This document shows, in pieces, positions 24,541 to 36,048 of a stretch of 64,000 bases of DNA. Positions within the stretch are counted from its first letter, which is position 1. The number at the start of each line of letters is the position of its first letter. The notes beneath the pieces were generated by a model. It was not told the DNA's origin, did not search any database, and saw nothing but the letters and a program-made list of their open reading frames with translations. This DNA comes from Solanum dulcamara. Its lineage: Eukaryota > Streptophyta > Magnoliopsida > Solanales > Solanaceae. Location of the stretch: contig NC_077245.1 in assembly GCF_947179165.1 (NCBI RefSeq), positions 12,122,740 to 12,186,739 of the forward strand. The letters are read 5' to 3'. A program made the position numbers and the translations under genes.

Positions 24541-24552
24541 CCTAGGCTCTAT
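24527..24552 (-). other. Degraded primer binding site of element B
   Basis: On the minus strand, right after the LTR end, the bases read ATAGAGCCTAGGTTTG. Related Tekay elements usually have TGGTATCAGAGCCTAGG (initiator Met tRNA complement). The core GAGCCTAGG is kept and the first part is shortened. Confidence 0.5.
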
Positions 24553-25094
24553 TGTCATAACTCCGACCCGATGTGGCTGACAACCCACAATAATCCTTTA
24601 ATGAAAGAACCATTTTTATAGCCTAACTTATCAAACTTAAGAGATAACCATTAAAGACTTGCAGAAGCAGGAATAAAACCAGAAATAATATTGAGTTCTC
24701 ATAAACTAAGCCAACAATTTTAATAACAACGAAATGCAAAAACATCCTTAGAACTGAAAGTCATCTGTACCAAAACTCTAACGAATAGTTAATATAAGAA
24801 GGGAAACACTCTCAAAAAACCAAGTCATAGTACTAAAACAGTGTTTGAAATCTTAGCCTTGTAAAAGGAACTAGAACATAAAAGAGTCCACGACAGCTTC
24901 AAAGAAACAGCTCACCCTTGAACTCGAACAAGCTCACTCTTCTAATTGAGATCTCTCCACAGTCGGCTGAATATTCTCTGTACTCAATAAAAGGCAGAGC
25001 AAGACTAGTATTAGTACACTAAAATAATGGTGTACTGGTAGGATCACACGGTTAGCTAGTTTGCAGATCATAGATGAGTAAATTTCACATAATA

Positions 25095-25130
<36 letters not shown>

Positions 25131-25786
25131 AAGTCAACTAATCTCAAGTTCAAATATATTTAGCAATATCATAACTCAATATCTTCCACATGCTATAATC
25201 AAGGGACCTAAAAATAATCAACTTTGTGTCGGAACATGACACTCGATCCAGATATATGTTGGAACGTGACACCCGATTCAAATATGTGTCAGAACTTGAC
25301 ACTTGATCCAAGCTTACCACAATCATAAATACATTCAATATTTACAGTATTTATATCATCAAGAACAGGTTCATCACAAAAACACCCGCCAAGTGATCAT
25401 TTCATACATAATATAGCATATTTCCATATTCATATACACACATGCATATCATGAGATAGTTCAACAAGTATATGAAAAACATATGAAAAAATAGACCATT
25501 ACCTAACTCAAATTCAAGCTTCAACAACTTTACAATGCAAGAGCCTTCCCTTTCTAGGTTCGTTCTTCTCCTCTTGGTTTAGAAAACAATAAATACATAT
25601 AAAGGATCAACACAATGACTTAACTATCATGAAATATAACACAATTTACACCCTACGCCAAACACATGATCCTAACCCCACCCTAGGGCTATTTTCTACC
25701 ATTAGGTTTTAGTTTAAACCCTCCCCAATGATTACCAACCATAGTTCTAGGTTCTAGGAATCAAAGGATGAATTTAGAGAGTAACA
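24553..25786 (-). repeat. 5' LTR of element B (truncated)
   Basis: It starts TGTCATAACTCC on the plus strand and follows the left LTR closely to GAATTTAGAGAGTAA (about 25786). The left LTR continues for about 470 bases beyond this point but this one does not. A run of about 14 TA units (25099-25127) is present only here. The corresponding place in the left LTR (near 19213) reads CATATAAATATACAG. Confidence 0.85.
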
Positions 25787-25956
25787 ACAAATAAAATACG
25801 CAAAATATATAATAATAAACAGATATAATTAATTACTCAAAATAAATAAATTCATAATTTACAACAATTTAAAGTCTTTCAAACTTAACTAAAAAAATTA
25901 AAATGTTCATAAACTAACATAGGAACCTAAGGACTATTTGCTATGTATTCACTACT

Positions 25957-26770
25957 TTATTCTTCCTCGCTTGTTTTATTTTCGTCATCCTCCGATTCCT
26001 TCTCCTCAGTTATTTTATATTCATTGTCCTCCTATTCATCCTCCTCAAATGATTCATATTTCTCATTTACTTCTTTCTCAACATTTGGCATTATAAGCTC
26101 ATCACCAGAAACCTCTTCTAGTATGTGTTGAGGCTATTCTAGTTTGGTTTCCAACTCAACATCAACTTGATGTTGAACAAGTGCAACATCATTTTTATAT
26201 GCCACATCTAATATATTCTCAATTTCAATTCCTTCAATAGATTTTATCTTAACAACAACTCACTAATTAGCTCAATGGATATGGAGCGTGATAGACTTGC
26301 TTAGCTTTTTGAGCAATGATAAAGGATCATAACTTCCGTATTGTCTGATGTGCTTAACTTCAATTATATTATTTTTTGGTCCACCATTATGTCTTTGTGT
26401 GATGAGTCAAACCACTTACACCAAAATAATACTATTTTTAGGACAATCTGAATATCTTACTTCAATAATCTCTTGAATGACACCATAATAATCAACAGTT
26501 TGGCCATTACCATCAGCATCACCTTGAACGCACCCATCCTTATTATTGATTTTCTTGTACATAGAAACTTCTTCAGTTTGAAACTCAAAACCATTCACAC
26601 AATATTTTATTTATTGTATGTGTTGAAGATTCAGTCCCGAGTGCGATCTCTCTCACTAATGGAGAATGTTGGACATAGGAGTATTCATCATAAACCTATA
26701 AAATGAATACATTAAATGCTTATTGATTCAATATAAGTTTTCACACTTACATAATCCTTTAGCCATTTGG
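25957..26770 (-). pseudogene. CACTA protein C-terminus: DUF4216 and acidic tail
   Basis: Minus-strand 26416-26598 reads NGQTVDYYGVIQEIIEVRYSD, the DUF4216 signature, and continues past a frame break toward the linker. The last part (about 25957-26131) is rich in Glu, Asp and Ser and ends EEE-stop at 25957. Acidic tails of this sort are common in CACTA transposase proteins. The function of DUF4216 is unknown. The frame is interrupted. Confidence 0.75.
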
Positions 26771-27289
26771 AAAACCTCGTATATATGGCTTTATTACCCC
26801 ATTTATTTACAAACAGGCTGATATTGATATGTACAACTTTGTTAGTTAGTAAACACTTATTACTATGTAATTTGATAATATAATTTAACACTTAAGATAT
26901 AGCTGGATTTCTAGATAATTAAGCAGAATATGGGTCACAACTGATTATCTTTTCATAGTAGTGACGCCTCGTCTTTCACACCTTTTAGATCCTCGACTAC
27001 TTTGATTAAAAATTAAAATCGATGAAAATATCGAATCACTATCACCCTCATCATTGCAATTAGGCATATTGCTCCTACATGACACTTCATCCCCAAAGTA
27101 ATAGAAATAAAGTCAATAGTTTCTCTCACAATATGAGCTTGAACTATTAATCCTTCGATCTTTCCCCTCTACTTAATTGTTTGTTTGTAGCTTTTAATTT
27201 TGCTTTATGTATATATCAATATATGTTAACAAATAATTATAGTATATATAATATAAATAACTTAATTACTTCTATAAGAAAATCATTAC

Positions 27290-27890
27290 CTCTCAAATGG
27301 ATACATCCACCTTGTTTGAACTGGACCTCCAATGCGGGCTTTTTGTACAAGATAAATCGAAAGATGCTCCATCACATCAAAGAAACTGCATAGGAAGATC
27401 TTCTCTAGCTTTGTAGTAATAATAGAAATATTTTCCTCCATTATGTCTAAATTACTTTCCAATAAACTTTTCTGAACATAAAGCTCTAAACAAAAGACTT
27501 ATCTCTGTGATTGGCTTCCATATCCTATCAGGTAGATGGCTAAAAGCGATAGAAATAAAAATTTCCATGAATACATGACAATCATGATTTTTCATACCTA
27601 TCAACTTTCCTTCATTCAGATCTGTCCGCTTACCCAAATTCGAAGCATATCTCCCTGGTATCCTTAAAGTTTTAACCCACTCACGTATTTCAAGTTTCTC
27701 ATCTAATGTGAATGAAAAACTAGCTTTAGGCTTGACAATTTTATCATTTTGTAGTTCTTGCAACCACAATTTTTTTCTCCTACAGTATTTCTTTAAGTCC
27801 ATTCTAACTTTTGGATTGTCTTTTGTCTTGCCCTTAACATCCATTACTGTGTTAAACAAATTATCAAAATATTTTTTTTTCAATGTGAAT
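27290..27890 (-). pseudogene. CACTA transposase middle region: DUF4218
   Basis: The 143-residue minus-strand frame 27452-27883 contains KNHDCHVFMEIFISIAFSHLPDRIW, the start of DUF4218, followed by a stop. The rest (KLEKIFPCSFFDVMEHL, ARIGGPVQTRWMYPFERF) reads on to about 27290. In intact elements it is continuous with the transposase upstream and DUF4216 downstream. Confidence 0.85.
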
Positions 27891-28139
27891 CACATCAAGA
27901 TTATGTCGTAGGAGATTATCCTTCCAATAGGCAACTCCCAAAATATGCTTTATTTGATCCAATTATGTTTAATACCATATCCAGAAAGTCTAGAAGGTGG
28001 AGCTTCTGTAACTTTAGGCAATTGATAAACTCTCTCCCAAATTTGATGTCCTGTTAGTGATAGTGGTGGAGGGTTATTTTCAATCTTATTTTTTCTAAAT
28101 GCATCTTCATCTTTCTAAACTTGTGGTCCATTAGCAAGA

Positions 28140-29583
28140 ACTGATGTGACAATCAAATCATGAATTTTTTCTTCCATACTTTAAGGCGAATGCCTTACTA
28201 TTTTCTATGCAATGAGGACAAGCAGGCTTTCCAGCAGTCATCCAACTAGACATTATTTTGTATGCAGGAAAATTAATAATAGTCCACATTAAAGAAGCAC
28301 ATATTACAAAATTCTGCTTAGTTGATATATCATAAGTCACTACACCTTCAAACCACAATTGTTTAAGCTCATCTATCAATGATTGTAGATAGATATCAAT
28401 TAAATAATTTGGATTACGAGAATCCAAAATAACACAACTTAAAAAAATATACGAACTTTCATGCACGTTTCAGAAGAAAGATTTTACGGGTTAAGAAATA
28501 CATGCCAACAAGAATAAGTAGAGGCATCATTAGAGAATGGTGTGAAGCCATCTGAACACAACCACAATCTAACATTTCTTGGTTCACTAGAAAAATTAGG
28601 ATACATGTTATCAAAATGCTTTCATGATTTGCCATAAGATGTATGAGACAAGACACCCGGCGGTCTTCTATTTTAACGATGCCATCTCATATATGGGGTA
28701 GACCTCATCGATGCGTACGGCCTTTTTAACCTAGGAATAAGAAGTAAATAATGCATCGCCTTAATTGGGATCATATTTCCCACAGGAGTTCTCTTATAAC
28801 GAGCATGTCCACAAAACCTATAATTTTTTAATTTACTATCAGTCTTGTAGAACAACATGCAGCTATTAACACAACAATGAATTTTATCATACGCCAATCC
28901 TAACTTGGAAACCAATCTCTTTGTCAAATAGAAATTCTTATGTATGTTAAACTCCGGATTAACAAGTTTGCCCAAAAAATCAATCATTGAGTCCATAACC
29001 GCATGAGAAACACTGCAATCTAATTTAATAATCATTAATCTAACTGTAACTGACAAAGCAGAATGCGGACTCCCTCACATAGTGGACGACTAGTCTCTTC
29101 TAATTATTGATAGAAGCGCCTTGCTTCTTTATTAGGAATTTTATCAAAATATTATTCGGGTTCCATCCCACCTTGAACCCCGAAGGCATCATTGACCATT
29201 TCATGAACTCTATTATATTGAAATGTATCATGTTGAACTCTATCATGTGGAACCATGTCTTGTTCAATCATAATTTGACCATGTGGTGCAAGCACATTAT
29301 ATTCATCCACGAACAACAAATTATAAAATATATTATTCAATCCATCTATTTCTCCATGATCAATCCATACAAAACATCTTGGCTTAAATCCATTACCATA
29401 CAAATGAACCGTAACTATATTTGGCTTAAAAAATTTCAAGCACCTACATTCACGACAATGATACCTAACCAATCCATTTCTCTTAAAAATACCTAGTTTC
29501 ATTGCATGATCAATAAAACTTCTTACATCGTCAATAAATTTAGATTTCAAACCACCACCAACTTCATAATGCATGTTATACAT
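28140..29583 (-). pseudogene. CACTA TNP2-type transposase
   Basis: Minus-strand 29152-29583 is the transposase-associated N-terminal domain (VRSFIDHAMKLGIFKRNG, RYHCRECRCLKFF, HLYGNGFKPRCFVW). Minus-strand 28673-29056 and two further segments carry Transposase_21 (KLGLAYDKIHCCVNSCMLFY, AMHYLLLIPRLKR, RNVRLWLCSDGFTPFS, DIYLQSLIDELKQLWFEGV, ACPHC). It would bind and cut the element ends. The frame is split by a handful of stops and shifts, and each domain can still be read, so this is a recognisable but inactive copy. Confidence 0.9.
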
Positions 29584-29660
29584 CTACAAATGATGACCCA
29601 TGTACAAAATTATGTATATTCAAGCTTAATTAGTTCATAAAAACTACAATTTATATATTA

Positions 29661-30075
29661 AAGTACAAACTAATTCCAACAACTAAAACAAATCAAAGCT
29701 AAGTGTCAACACTAGATGTACACAAATCAATCTTGCACGAAAATCAATTTTGTCATTAATAGGATCAAATAGTGTTGTCATTAATGCTAAACTAACACAT
29801 TATCACTAAAGCACACTCTAAAAATTCAAACATTCTAAAGTTCAACATTTCTAACGTGCAAGTTAGATTTTTCTAAACAGTTAAAGTACAAACTAATTCC
29901 AACAACTAAACCAAATCAAAGCTAAGTGTCAACACTAGATGAACACAAATCGTTTTTGTAAGAAATTCAATTTTGTCATCAATAGGATCAACTAGTGTTG
30001 TCACTTATGCTAAACTAACACATTATCACTAAAGCACACTCTAAAAAATTAAACGTTCTAAAGTTCATAACTTTG
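29661..30075 (-). repeat. Tandem duplication of about 222 bp in the CACTA 5' region
   Basis: Both copies start AAAGTACAAACTAATTCCAA (29661 and 29883). They share the order ATCAAAGCTAAGTGTCAACA, AATTTTGTCAT.AATAGGATC and AACACATTATCACTAAAGCA with few changes. There is no coding capacity. Confidence 0.85.
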
Positions 30076-30375
30076 AATATCTTCCAAACATCAAAAATCA
30101 TACAACCCAATATTTTTCTAAGTTCAACTTTCAAACATCATATATTTAAGTTCAAGATTTCTAATAACATTCTAACTTCAAAAACACTTCTATTCCAACA
30201 CAAAAATACCCAATTCACAATCTAATCAAAAAACTTTCAATTCAAGTATCTAAGTTCAAAAATTCAACCATTACCTAACTTCTAACTTCTAATTTCTTCT
30301 TAGTTCTAACTTTTAATTCACAATCACTACAATTCCAACTCAAAAATACCCAATTCACATCTAATTAAAAAAAAA

Positions 30376-30460
30376 TAATTTTAACTAAAATCCTAAAATC
30401 TAATATTAGTAAAAAAATTAATTTTAACTAAAATCCTAAAATCTAATATTAGTACTTCAT
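30376..30460. repeat. Tandem duplication of about 43 bp
   Basis: TTTTAACTAAAATCCTAAAA followed by TCTAATATTAGTA occurs twice in a row within the CACTA leader. Confidence 0.75.
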
Positions 30461-30767
30461 TCACAATCAAATATATAAATTATCATGTTAATAATGTACA
30501 TTCAACAAACTAAATACAATAACCTAACAAACAAATCAAAAATTACTCAAATTATAAAAAACTAACATAAACATACAAAACTCTAACCTTAACTTGATTT
30601 GAAAAAAGCTAGGGGTTGGCGGCAAGGGAAGACGGCGCCAGCGCCAGCGGGAGAGGTTGGGTCATGATGGTTGGAAAATTTTAAGGAGATTAAACTAGGA
30701 GAAGAGAGAAGAAGAAAAGGAAAAAATGAAAGAAATCCCGCAAATGGTTCTGAAATATTTTTTTAAA

Positions 30768-31247
30768 AAGCGACGGACTGCGTCGCTTAGTCCGTCGCTT
30801 TTTTGATCAAAATTGGTCAAACTTTTTTTTAAAAGAGCGACGGACTCCACGACAATGTCCGTCGCAAATTTAAAATATTTGACTAAATATTTTGACATGA
30901 AGAGACGGACAAAGTGATGCAGTCCATCGCAATAATTTTAAAAATAATTATAAATTAAAATTAATTAAAAGCGACGCCATCCTTAGCTTTTAATTATTTT
31001 GTGAATAATTATTTTTAATTAAAAGTGACGGACGGCGTCACTACTTCTATTAAATAATTATTTATTTATTATGGCACAAAAAACCGCCAAAAAAGAGACA
31101 GACAAAACGTCGATGTCCGTTGTTTTTTTAAAAAAATAAATAATAAAATATTAAAACGACGGACATTGTCGCTTTGACCGTTGCTTTTTACTAGCGACGC
31201 AGTCTTTTGCTTTTTGTCCGTCGTTTTTTAGCAATTTTTTAATAGTG
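30768..31247 (-). repeat. CACTA subterminal repeats and terminus
   Basis: At least seven clusters of GCGACGGAC and its complement GTCCGTCGC occur (for example near 30771, 30795, 30836, 30863, 31026, 31155 and 31216), several as hairpin pairs only 15-25 bases apart. In CACTA elements such repeats bind the transposase. The block ends with the terminal inverted repeat at 31247. Confidence 0.88.
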
Positions 31248-31675
31248 CAAGTATATGGTGAAAAATAATTAATATTCCAAGAAAATAACTCTTGTTTTTG
31301 TACTCAAGATATATAGGAGCATATAAAGCATATAACATGGTCCAAAAAAGTATATCTTTTTGAGAGCAGAAAAAATGTACGTGGAATGAGCTTGACTTTT
31401 AATTAAAGAAGATTTCGATTTTAAGACCTACTACATCTTACTACGTAATGCATGTGGAGCTTAATCATTATTCCGTGCGTACTAAAAGTATTTTATACCA
31501 CTTCAAATTAATTGGAGGATCTCATAAAAATACGTAACTAAAAAACCATGATAAATTAGAGATATTTATGTATTCATTCGCTCTAATTTTAGTTATAGTC
31601 ATACTTGCATTTAGCTATGTCAATGAATACAGAGTGTATATAAAAATACATAAAACAACAAAATATAAAGGACTA
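31248..31675. other. AT-rich intergenic DNA, nothing recognised
   Basis: This lies between the CACTA terminus and the poly-A tail of the L1-like LINE. I see no gene or repeat. Confidence 0.5.
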
Positions 31676-31996
31676 TTTTTTTTTTAATAGAATTCATCCA
31701 CCCAGACTTTCACCTTCCTTGGTGGTGGGGGGTTTGATCTTGACCCCTATCTTGTGTATTATTTAAGTAAAATAATACAAGAGGGGGATAAACCTTAATA
31801 AACTCTAGTTACAAGGGGATGCAAGGAGAGGGGGGAAGCAATAAGCTTCAATTTAAAGATAGCTAAGATAGATAAAAGAGGCTACCATTTACATGAGATG
31901 GCCGAGGTCTTCAAAGTTTGATTGTTCAATGTACTTTCAATTTCTAGCCTAAGCAACACCTCCCTGAACCTTAATAGAATGAATGATCAGGGAGAA

Positions 31997-32580
31997 TCAA
32001 ATGTCCAACATGAGTGTTTCTTCACATTTCTCTTTAAGGTTGGTCAATTGTAGCTTGTTAATGCGTAATGAGCCTCTTGTTTCTAAAGGGAGCTCATTTT
32101 CATCAAGAAAGATTTTTTGCTCCTGTAGGGATGTAGCATACTTAGCTAGAGCATTCACAACCTCACTGCTTTCTCTATAGCAGTGTGTAATTATAATGTT
32201 TATTTGATGCATCTTCTTCCTAATGTCTTCAATGATCTTTTGGAATTTCAATGGCACTTGAATCTTCCCTCGTAGCATTTGAACTACGAGAATCGAGTCA
32301 AGTTCCACTTCAAGCCCCAAAAAATGTTGGTTACAACACCAACTAATACCAATTAGCACAACTTGTGCTTCATTGAAATTGTGAGTGTAGAATTGGGTTT
32401 TATACGCAAAAGTCATAAGTATGTCCCCATTTCTATTTCTAACAGTTCCTCCGGCTCCAAGTTTGTTGATTAGAGGCATAAAGCTTCCATTTATGTTGAG
32501 CTTCCAATTGTTAGCCAAAGGTTTGTTCCAATTTACTAGCAACCTACTGATCATGGGCCTATCATGTTCCGCTAAATTAA
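31997..32580 (-). pseudogene. L1-like LINE RNase H (RVT_3) domain
   Basis: The open minus-strand frame 31997-32554 (185 codons) reads WKLNINGSF near the start, GAGGTVRNRNGD, FNEAQVVLIGISW, LEVELDSILVVQML, and CYRESSEVVNALAKYA near the end. Plant LINE RNase H normally has an Asp in the first (NVDGS) and last (VADALA) of these. Both are Asn here, while the Glu and middle Asp remain. Two of the four catalytic acids are therefore lost although the frame is open. It is the C-terminal end of the pol protein. Confidence 0.85.
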
Positions 32581-33620
32581 TATCCTTTCAGCTCCATGTC
32601 TCTTCCATATTGCTAAATTTTTCCCCATTGCCACCATCACTTGAAATAAAATTTGATTACAAATTCTAACAATAGAGATGTTTTTGTTTTCATACCTCTT
32701 TGTACACCTAGCCCTCCATATTTCCCAACATGTAATACTAGGAGAAATATGGATGAGAAAGTGATGTACTATGCTCTTTGGGGTAGAACTCCACCACTGC
32801 AAGAGTCCATTTAGAACATTTGTTCTGTTGAAACTCATGCCTAATGAATGTGATATTTGCTTCCATAATTTAATTGCAAGATAATATCATTCTCTGCAAA
32901 AACATGATCTTCTGTTTCATCTTTGGGAATCCTGCAACAGGAACAATTGTAATCCAAGTTAAGAGTAAATCTCTTCATATTACAGTATAAAGAAACTTTC
33001 CTTTTCAAGAGTTTCTACATGAAAAAAGAGACTTTGAATGGGAGTTCCTTTATCCAGATTGTAGAACAAAGAGGAGTGGTATTACTCTTTTGTCTGATCA
33101 TGTCAAAAGCAGAAGAGCAAGAGAATTGACCGAAGGAGGAAATAGTCCAAGTTGCTTGATCATTAGTGTGTTGATTTCCAATAACAATCTCAGTGATGAT
33201 GTCCATAATATCATTTGGAAATTCTTGTCGAAGAGAATCCAAATCCCAATTACTATCACGAAGGTAGTTACACGAGAGTGTTGCCAGGCTTAATAGGTGG
33301 ATCAGTTAGACTGTAAAGTGAACCTTGTTTGGTTTAGTTGTCCCACCAAAAAAGTGAGGTTCCTCTGTTGGTGTTCCAAATTATATTGTTTTCCAACAGA
33401 TCTCTAGATTTAAGCATATATTTTCAAGAGGAAGAGTCTCTAGTAGTACCCACTTTGGTAATTGGGTTACTCCTAGGACAATATTTAGCTTTAAGAAATT
33501 GAGTCCATATATAATTTTCAGTCCTAAATCTCCACCATCTTTTAGCATTGAAAGCATGACAAATACATTTTGCCCCAAGAACTTCAATGATATTTGTTTT
33601 TGCCCTCTTTTTGTCCCCAA
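32572..33620 (-). pseudogene. L1-like LINE linker and zf-RVT domain
   Basis: Minus-strand 33015-33242 reads WTISSFGQFSCSSAFDMIR and TIWIKELPFKVSFFM, the zf-RVT signature. Minus-strand 32572-32838 reads SIVHHFLIHISPSITCWEIWRAR, the spacer before RNase H. These lie in different frames with stops between them. Confidence 0.8.
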
Positions 33621-34180
33621 AAGAAATTAGAAAAGTACATCTCAATTTCTTTGAGAACAGTGATAGGGGTCATCAATGCAACAAAGGTGTGAAGGGTTTG
33701 AGACTGCAAAATATGCTTTATGATAATAGCTTTGCCTCCAGCAGAGAGAAGCTGACCTTTCCAGCCCATGGCTTTGTTTATGATCTTATTGGTGATATCT
33801 GAGAAATAGTTGATCCACTTCTTTCCAGTATAAATAGGACAACCTAGATAAGTAAAAGGAAAAGGAACATATTTGTATCCGGTCCACCTTTTTAATCTTC
33901 TCTTGGTTAACCTTGTTATGCTATCATGTTTCATGACGGCACTTTTGTCTTTGTTGATTTCTTGTCTAGAAGCAATTTGATATTCCTTGAGTTGCTTCAT
34001 GATCATTTTGATGGTTTTCCTGTTACCTGAAGAAAAAAGGACCAAATCATCAGCATACCCCAAATGATTAACTTGAGGTTCATTCTTTTTCATAAAGAAG
34101 TAGCCTATAAGGTCTTTTCTACGGGCTAATTGATTTAGAGATTTTGTCAAAGTTTCAGCAGTAATAATGAAAAGAGCAGC
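33584..34180 (-). pseudogene. L1-like LINE reverse transcriptase, C-terminal half
   Basis: The minus-strand frame (to about 34180) reads AALFIITAETLTKSLN, then HLGYADDLVLFSSGN with the catalytic YADD, a thumb-like region, FTYLGCPIYTG and MGWKGQLLSAGGKAIIIKHI. These are standard plant L1 RT motifs. The motifs before SPALFI are absent, so the copy starts inside RT. The apparent N-terminal 16 residues of the open frame come from the neighbouring repeat, not the LINE. Confidence 0.9.
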
Positions 34181-34181
34181 G

Positions 34182-34475
34182 CTTTTGTGTCGCTTGTATT
34201 CATTCTCTCTTGTATCGCTTCTATTCATTCATTCCTGTATCACTTTTATTCATTCACTCTAATACAGAAATACAACCAAAGAGAAAGACCGAGAGGGGCA
34301 AAAATACAGAATTACATAGAGAGAGGGAGGGGAAGAGAGGTAAGCGAGATTGGAGACATGAAAGATGCCAGAGAGAGTGAAGTATAATTATAAAATATAG
34401 CTTTTTTATAGTATAGTTATGAATGGTAAATATATAGTATATGCTTATTATACCATGTAAAATTTCCTAGTTAGG
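34182..34475 (-). repeat. CT-rich/ATTCATTC repeat, relative of 59310-59900
   Basis: On the minus strand it reads GGAAATTTTACATGGTATAA at one end, then CTCGCTTACCTCTCTTCCCC, and ends with three short tandem units like GAATGAATAGAAGCGATACA. The block at 59325 has GGAAAATTATGCGGTATGAC and TCTCGCTTGCCTCTCTCC in the same order. I do not know the family name. Confidence 0.5.
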
Positions 34476-36048
34476 TATTAGTTATCTTTGTTTCCAAATT
34501 GGATTTGAAATTAATTACATTTTTGTCACTTCCATTTCAATGGGAAATAAAATTTGTCAAATTCACAGGTCTAACATCTTGGAGAAACAGGTTCCTATAA
34601 TGTACTATGCTAGCGCTTGCCATAGATTTTAGATCAGATCTTGAAAATTTATTTTCAAATATCTCTTTGATCATGAAATTTGATTTGATTTTCAATATTT
34701 CAAGTGAGTCAGTTTTTTAGAATAAATTTTACTTCCACTCACCAAAAACTTTAAATTTTTTATAAGTAAAATGCATGTTCAAGCACAACTTCAAAATCCA
34801 AAAATTACAACTTAAAAAACTCAAATTTTAACTACAAAATTTATGATCAAACAAAAGCATGTGCTGACCTAATTAATTACTTTATATGGTGAAACTGTGA
34901 AAGAATGATTACCTTTTGAGACATCGTTACTGTCTTTAATTGGAAAGTAGTGTAGAAAAGCTCCCATGACCGATCATGAGTTCACTGAAATGTTATTCGA
35001 ACTCAAAAGCCAAAATATTACGAAAGAATGTTGTGTATGATAGGACAAAAGTTTGCCCAAATCGTCAAGGTGGGAGAAGCTATGGAGGAAGGTTCAAGAC
35101 AGGAAAGGTCACAAATCTTACCGCTTTGCGAGCTAATAACAAAATCATCAGACTTAGTGATAGGAAAGTAAGAAGTGTCTGTTTAGGAAGCCTCCCGAAG
35201 TATTTACATAATTGACAGAATCTGAGACTCGGGGTTATGAAAGGCTGAAAGCAACAGATAGCTCTATCCTATAGAGGAAAGAACAGTCAATTGTTTGGGC
35301 AAATCTTACGAAGTTGACCAAAGATGTGTTTATCATTCAGGAGCAGTTGGACACGATACAATTTGTAACCTATAAAAAGTTTATTCTCACTCATTTGTAA
35401 AGACATTCCATTTTTCAAGGCAATACAACAACAATATTCTCATTCTTGAGCTCCAAGTTTACGGTTGATTTACTTAAAAATACATTGATGAGTAACATGA
35501 AAGTGTGTGCAGCAGCAGAAGCAATATATTTACCACATTTTTTATTTTTTCATGTTCGAATTTTGATTAATTAAAATTTTTGAAAAATATTTTTTTAGAA
35601 AAAAAATTACCTCTATCTTTCATATTATTTGTCTAAATTATATACAAGTATTTAGAAGTCGCCTCCTTGAGAAGTTTTTACTTTCCAACCATCATCCCAT
35701 TCCTTAAGGATCTATTATTTGAATCTGGAGCTAAAACGGTTAGATATATGACCCTTTTCAGATATGGTCTTGACTCATCTAAAAGAACTACAATAATTTT
35801 TTCCCAGTCCCAATAATACTACAATTATTTCATCTTCTAATTATTGCAATTAGATAACTACCATATTTACTTCATTAATACAATTTTGAGACAAAAGGTA
35901 GGCTCGAGATTAAAGATTAAGACAAGATTATGATACAATATATAATAAGATCATACATAAAGCTCCATTAGAAACACAATCATCATTAATTTAAGAGTAT
36001 ATATAACTGAAAACTAACATAGATATTATTTTCATAACAAACTTACTT
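34476..36048. other. Intergenic DNA; one unrecognised 79-codon frame
   Basis: The plus-strand frame 34976-35215 (79 codons, MSSLKCYSNSKAKILRKNVV at the start, basic) resembles nothing I know. It has no clear promoter and may be chance or a decayed element. The rest is AT-rich with no feature. Confidence 0.35.

Larger units (their letters stand above)
18698..25786 (-). mobile_element. Ty3/gypsy LTR retrotransposon B (Tekay-type), internally deleted
   Basis: The minus-strand element has its 3' LTR at 18698-20381, interior at 20382-24552, and a truncated 5' LTR at 24553-25786. On the minus strand the order is gag, PR, RT, RNase H, integrase start, then directly the chromodomain end. The LTRs share long colinear sequence (for example the AGTACACAAAAATAACGGTG region) with many substitutions. 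The right LTR stops at 25786, losing about 470 bases of its outer end, where CACTA DNA begins. Confidence 0.9.
25787..31247 (-). mobile_element. CACTA (En/Spm) DNA transposon, one end lost
   Basis: The minus-strand order of TNP2-type transposase, DUF4218, DUF4216 and acidic tail is the usual CACTA layout. The right end is the 5' end of the element: its plus strand closes ...TTTTTTAATAGTG at 31247, so the element's own strand begins CACTATTAAAAAATTGC, a near match to a CACTA terminus. About 500 bp inside it are inverted copies of GCGACGGAC. The left end has no such repeats and no CACTA terminus. It joins truncated LTR B at 25786/25787. Confidence 0.88.
31676..34180 (-). mobile_element. L1-like LINE with RNase H, 5'-truncated
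   Basis: The minus strand carries, in order, the second half of an L1-type reverse transcriptase with YADD, a zf-RVT zinc-type domain, and a plant RVT_3 RNase H domain. A 3' UTR follows and then a short poly-A tail, seen as T10 on the plus strand at 31676-31685. The 5' part (ORF1, endonuclease, first RT motifs) is missing. The 5' junction falls against a separate repeat at about 34182. A clear target duplication is not seen. Confidence 0.88.

Noticed and set aside
25943..26131. Ser-rich plus-strand frame
   Set aside because: It is the reverse complement of the acidic C-terminal tail of the CACTA protein.
34976..35215. 79-codon basic plus-strand frame as a gene
   Set aside because: No homology is recognised, there is no clear promoter or codon bias, and it is short enough to be chance. 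It is kept only as a note in the intergenic feature.
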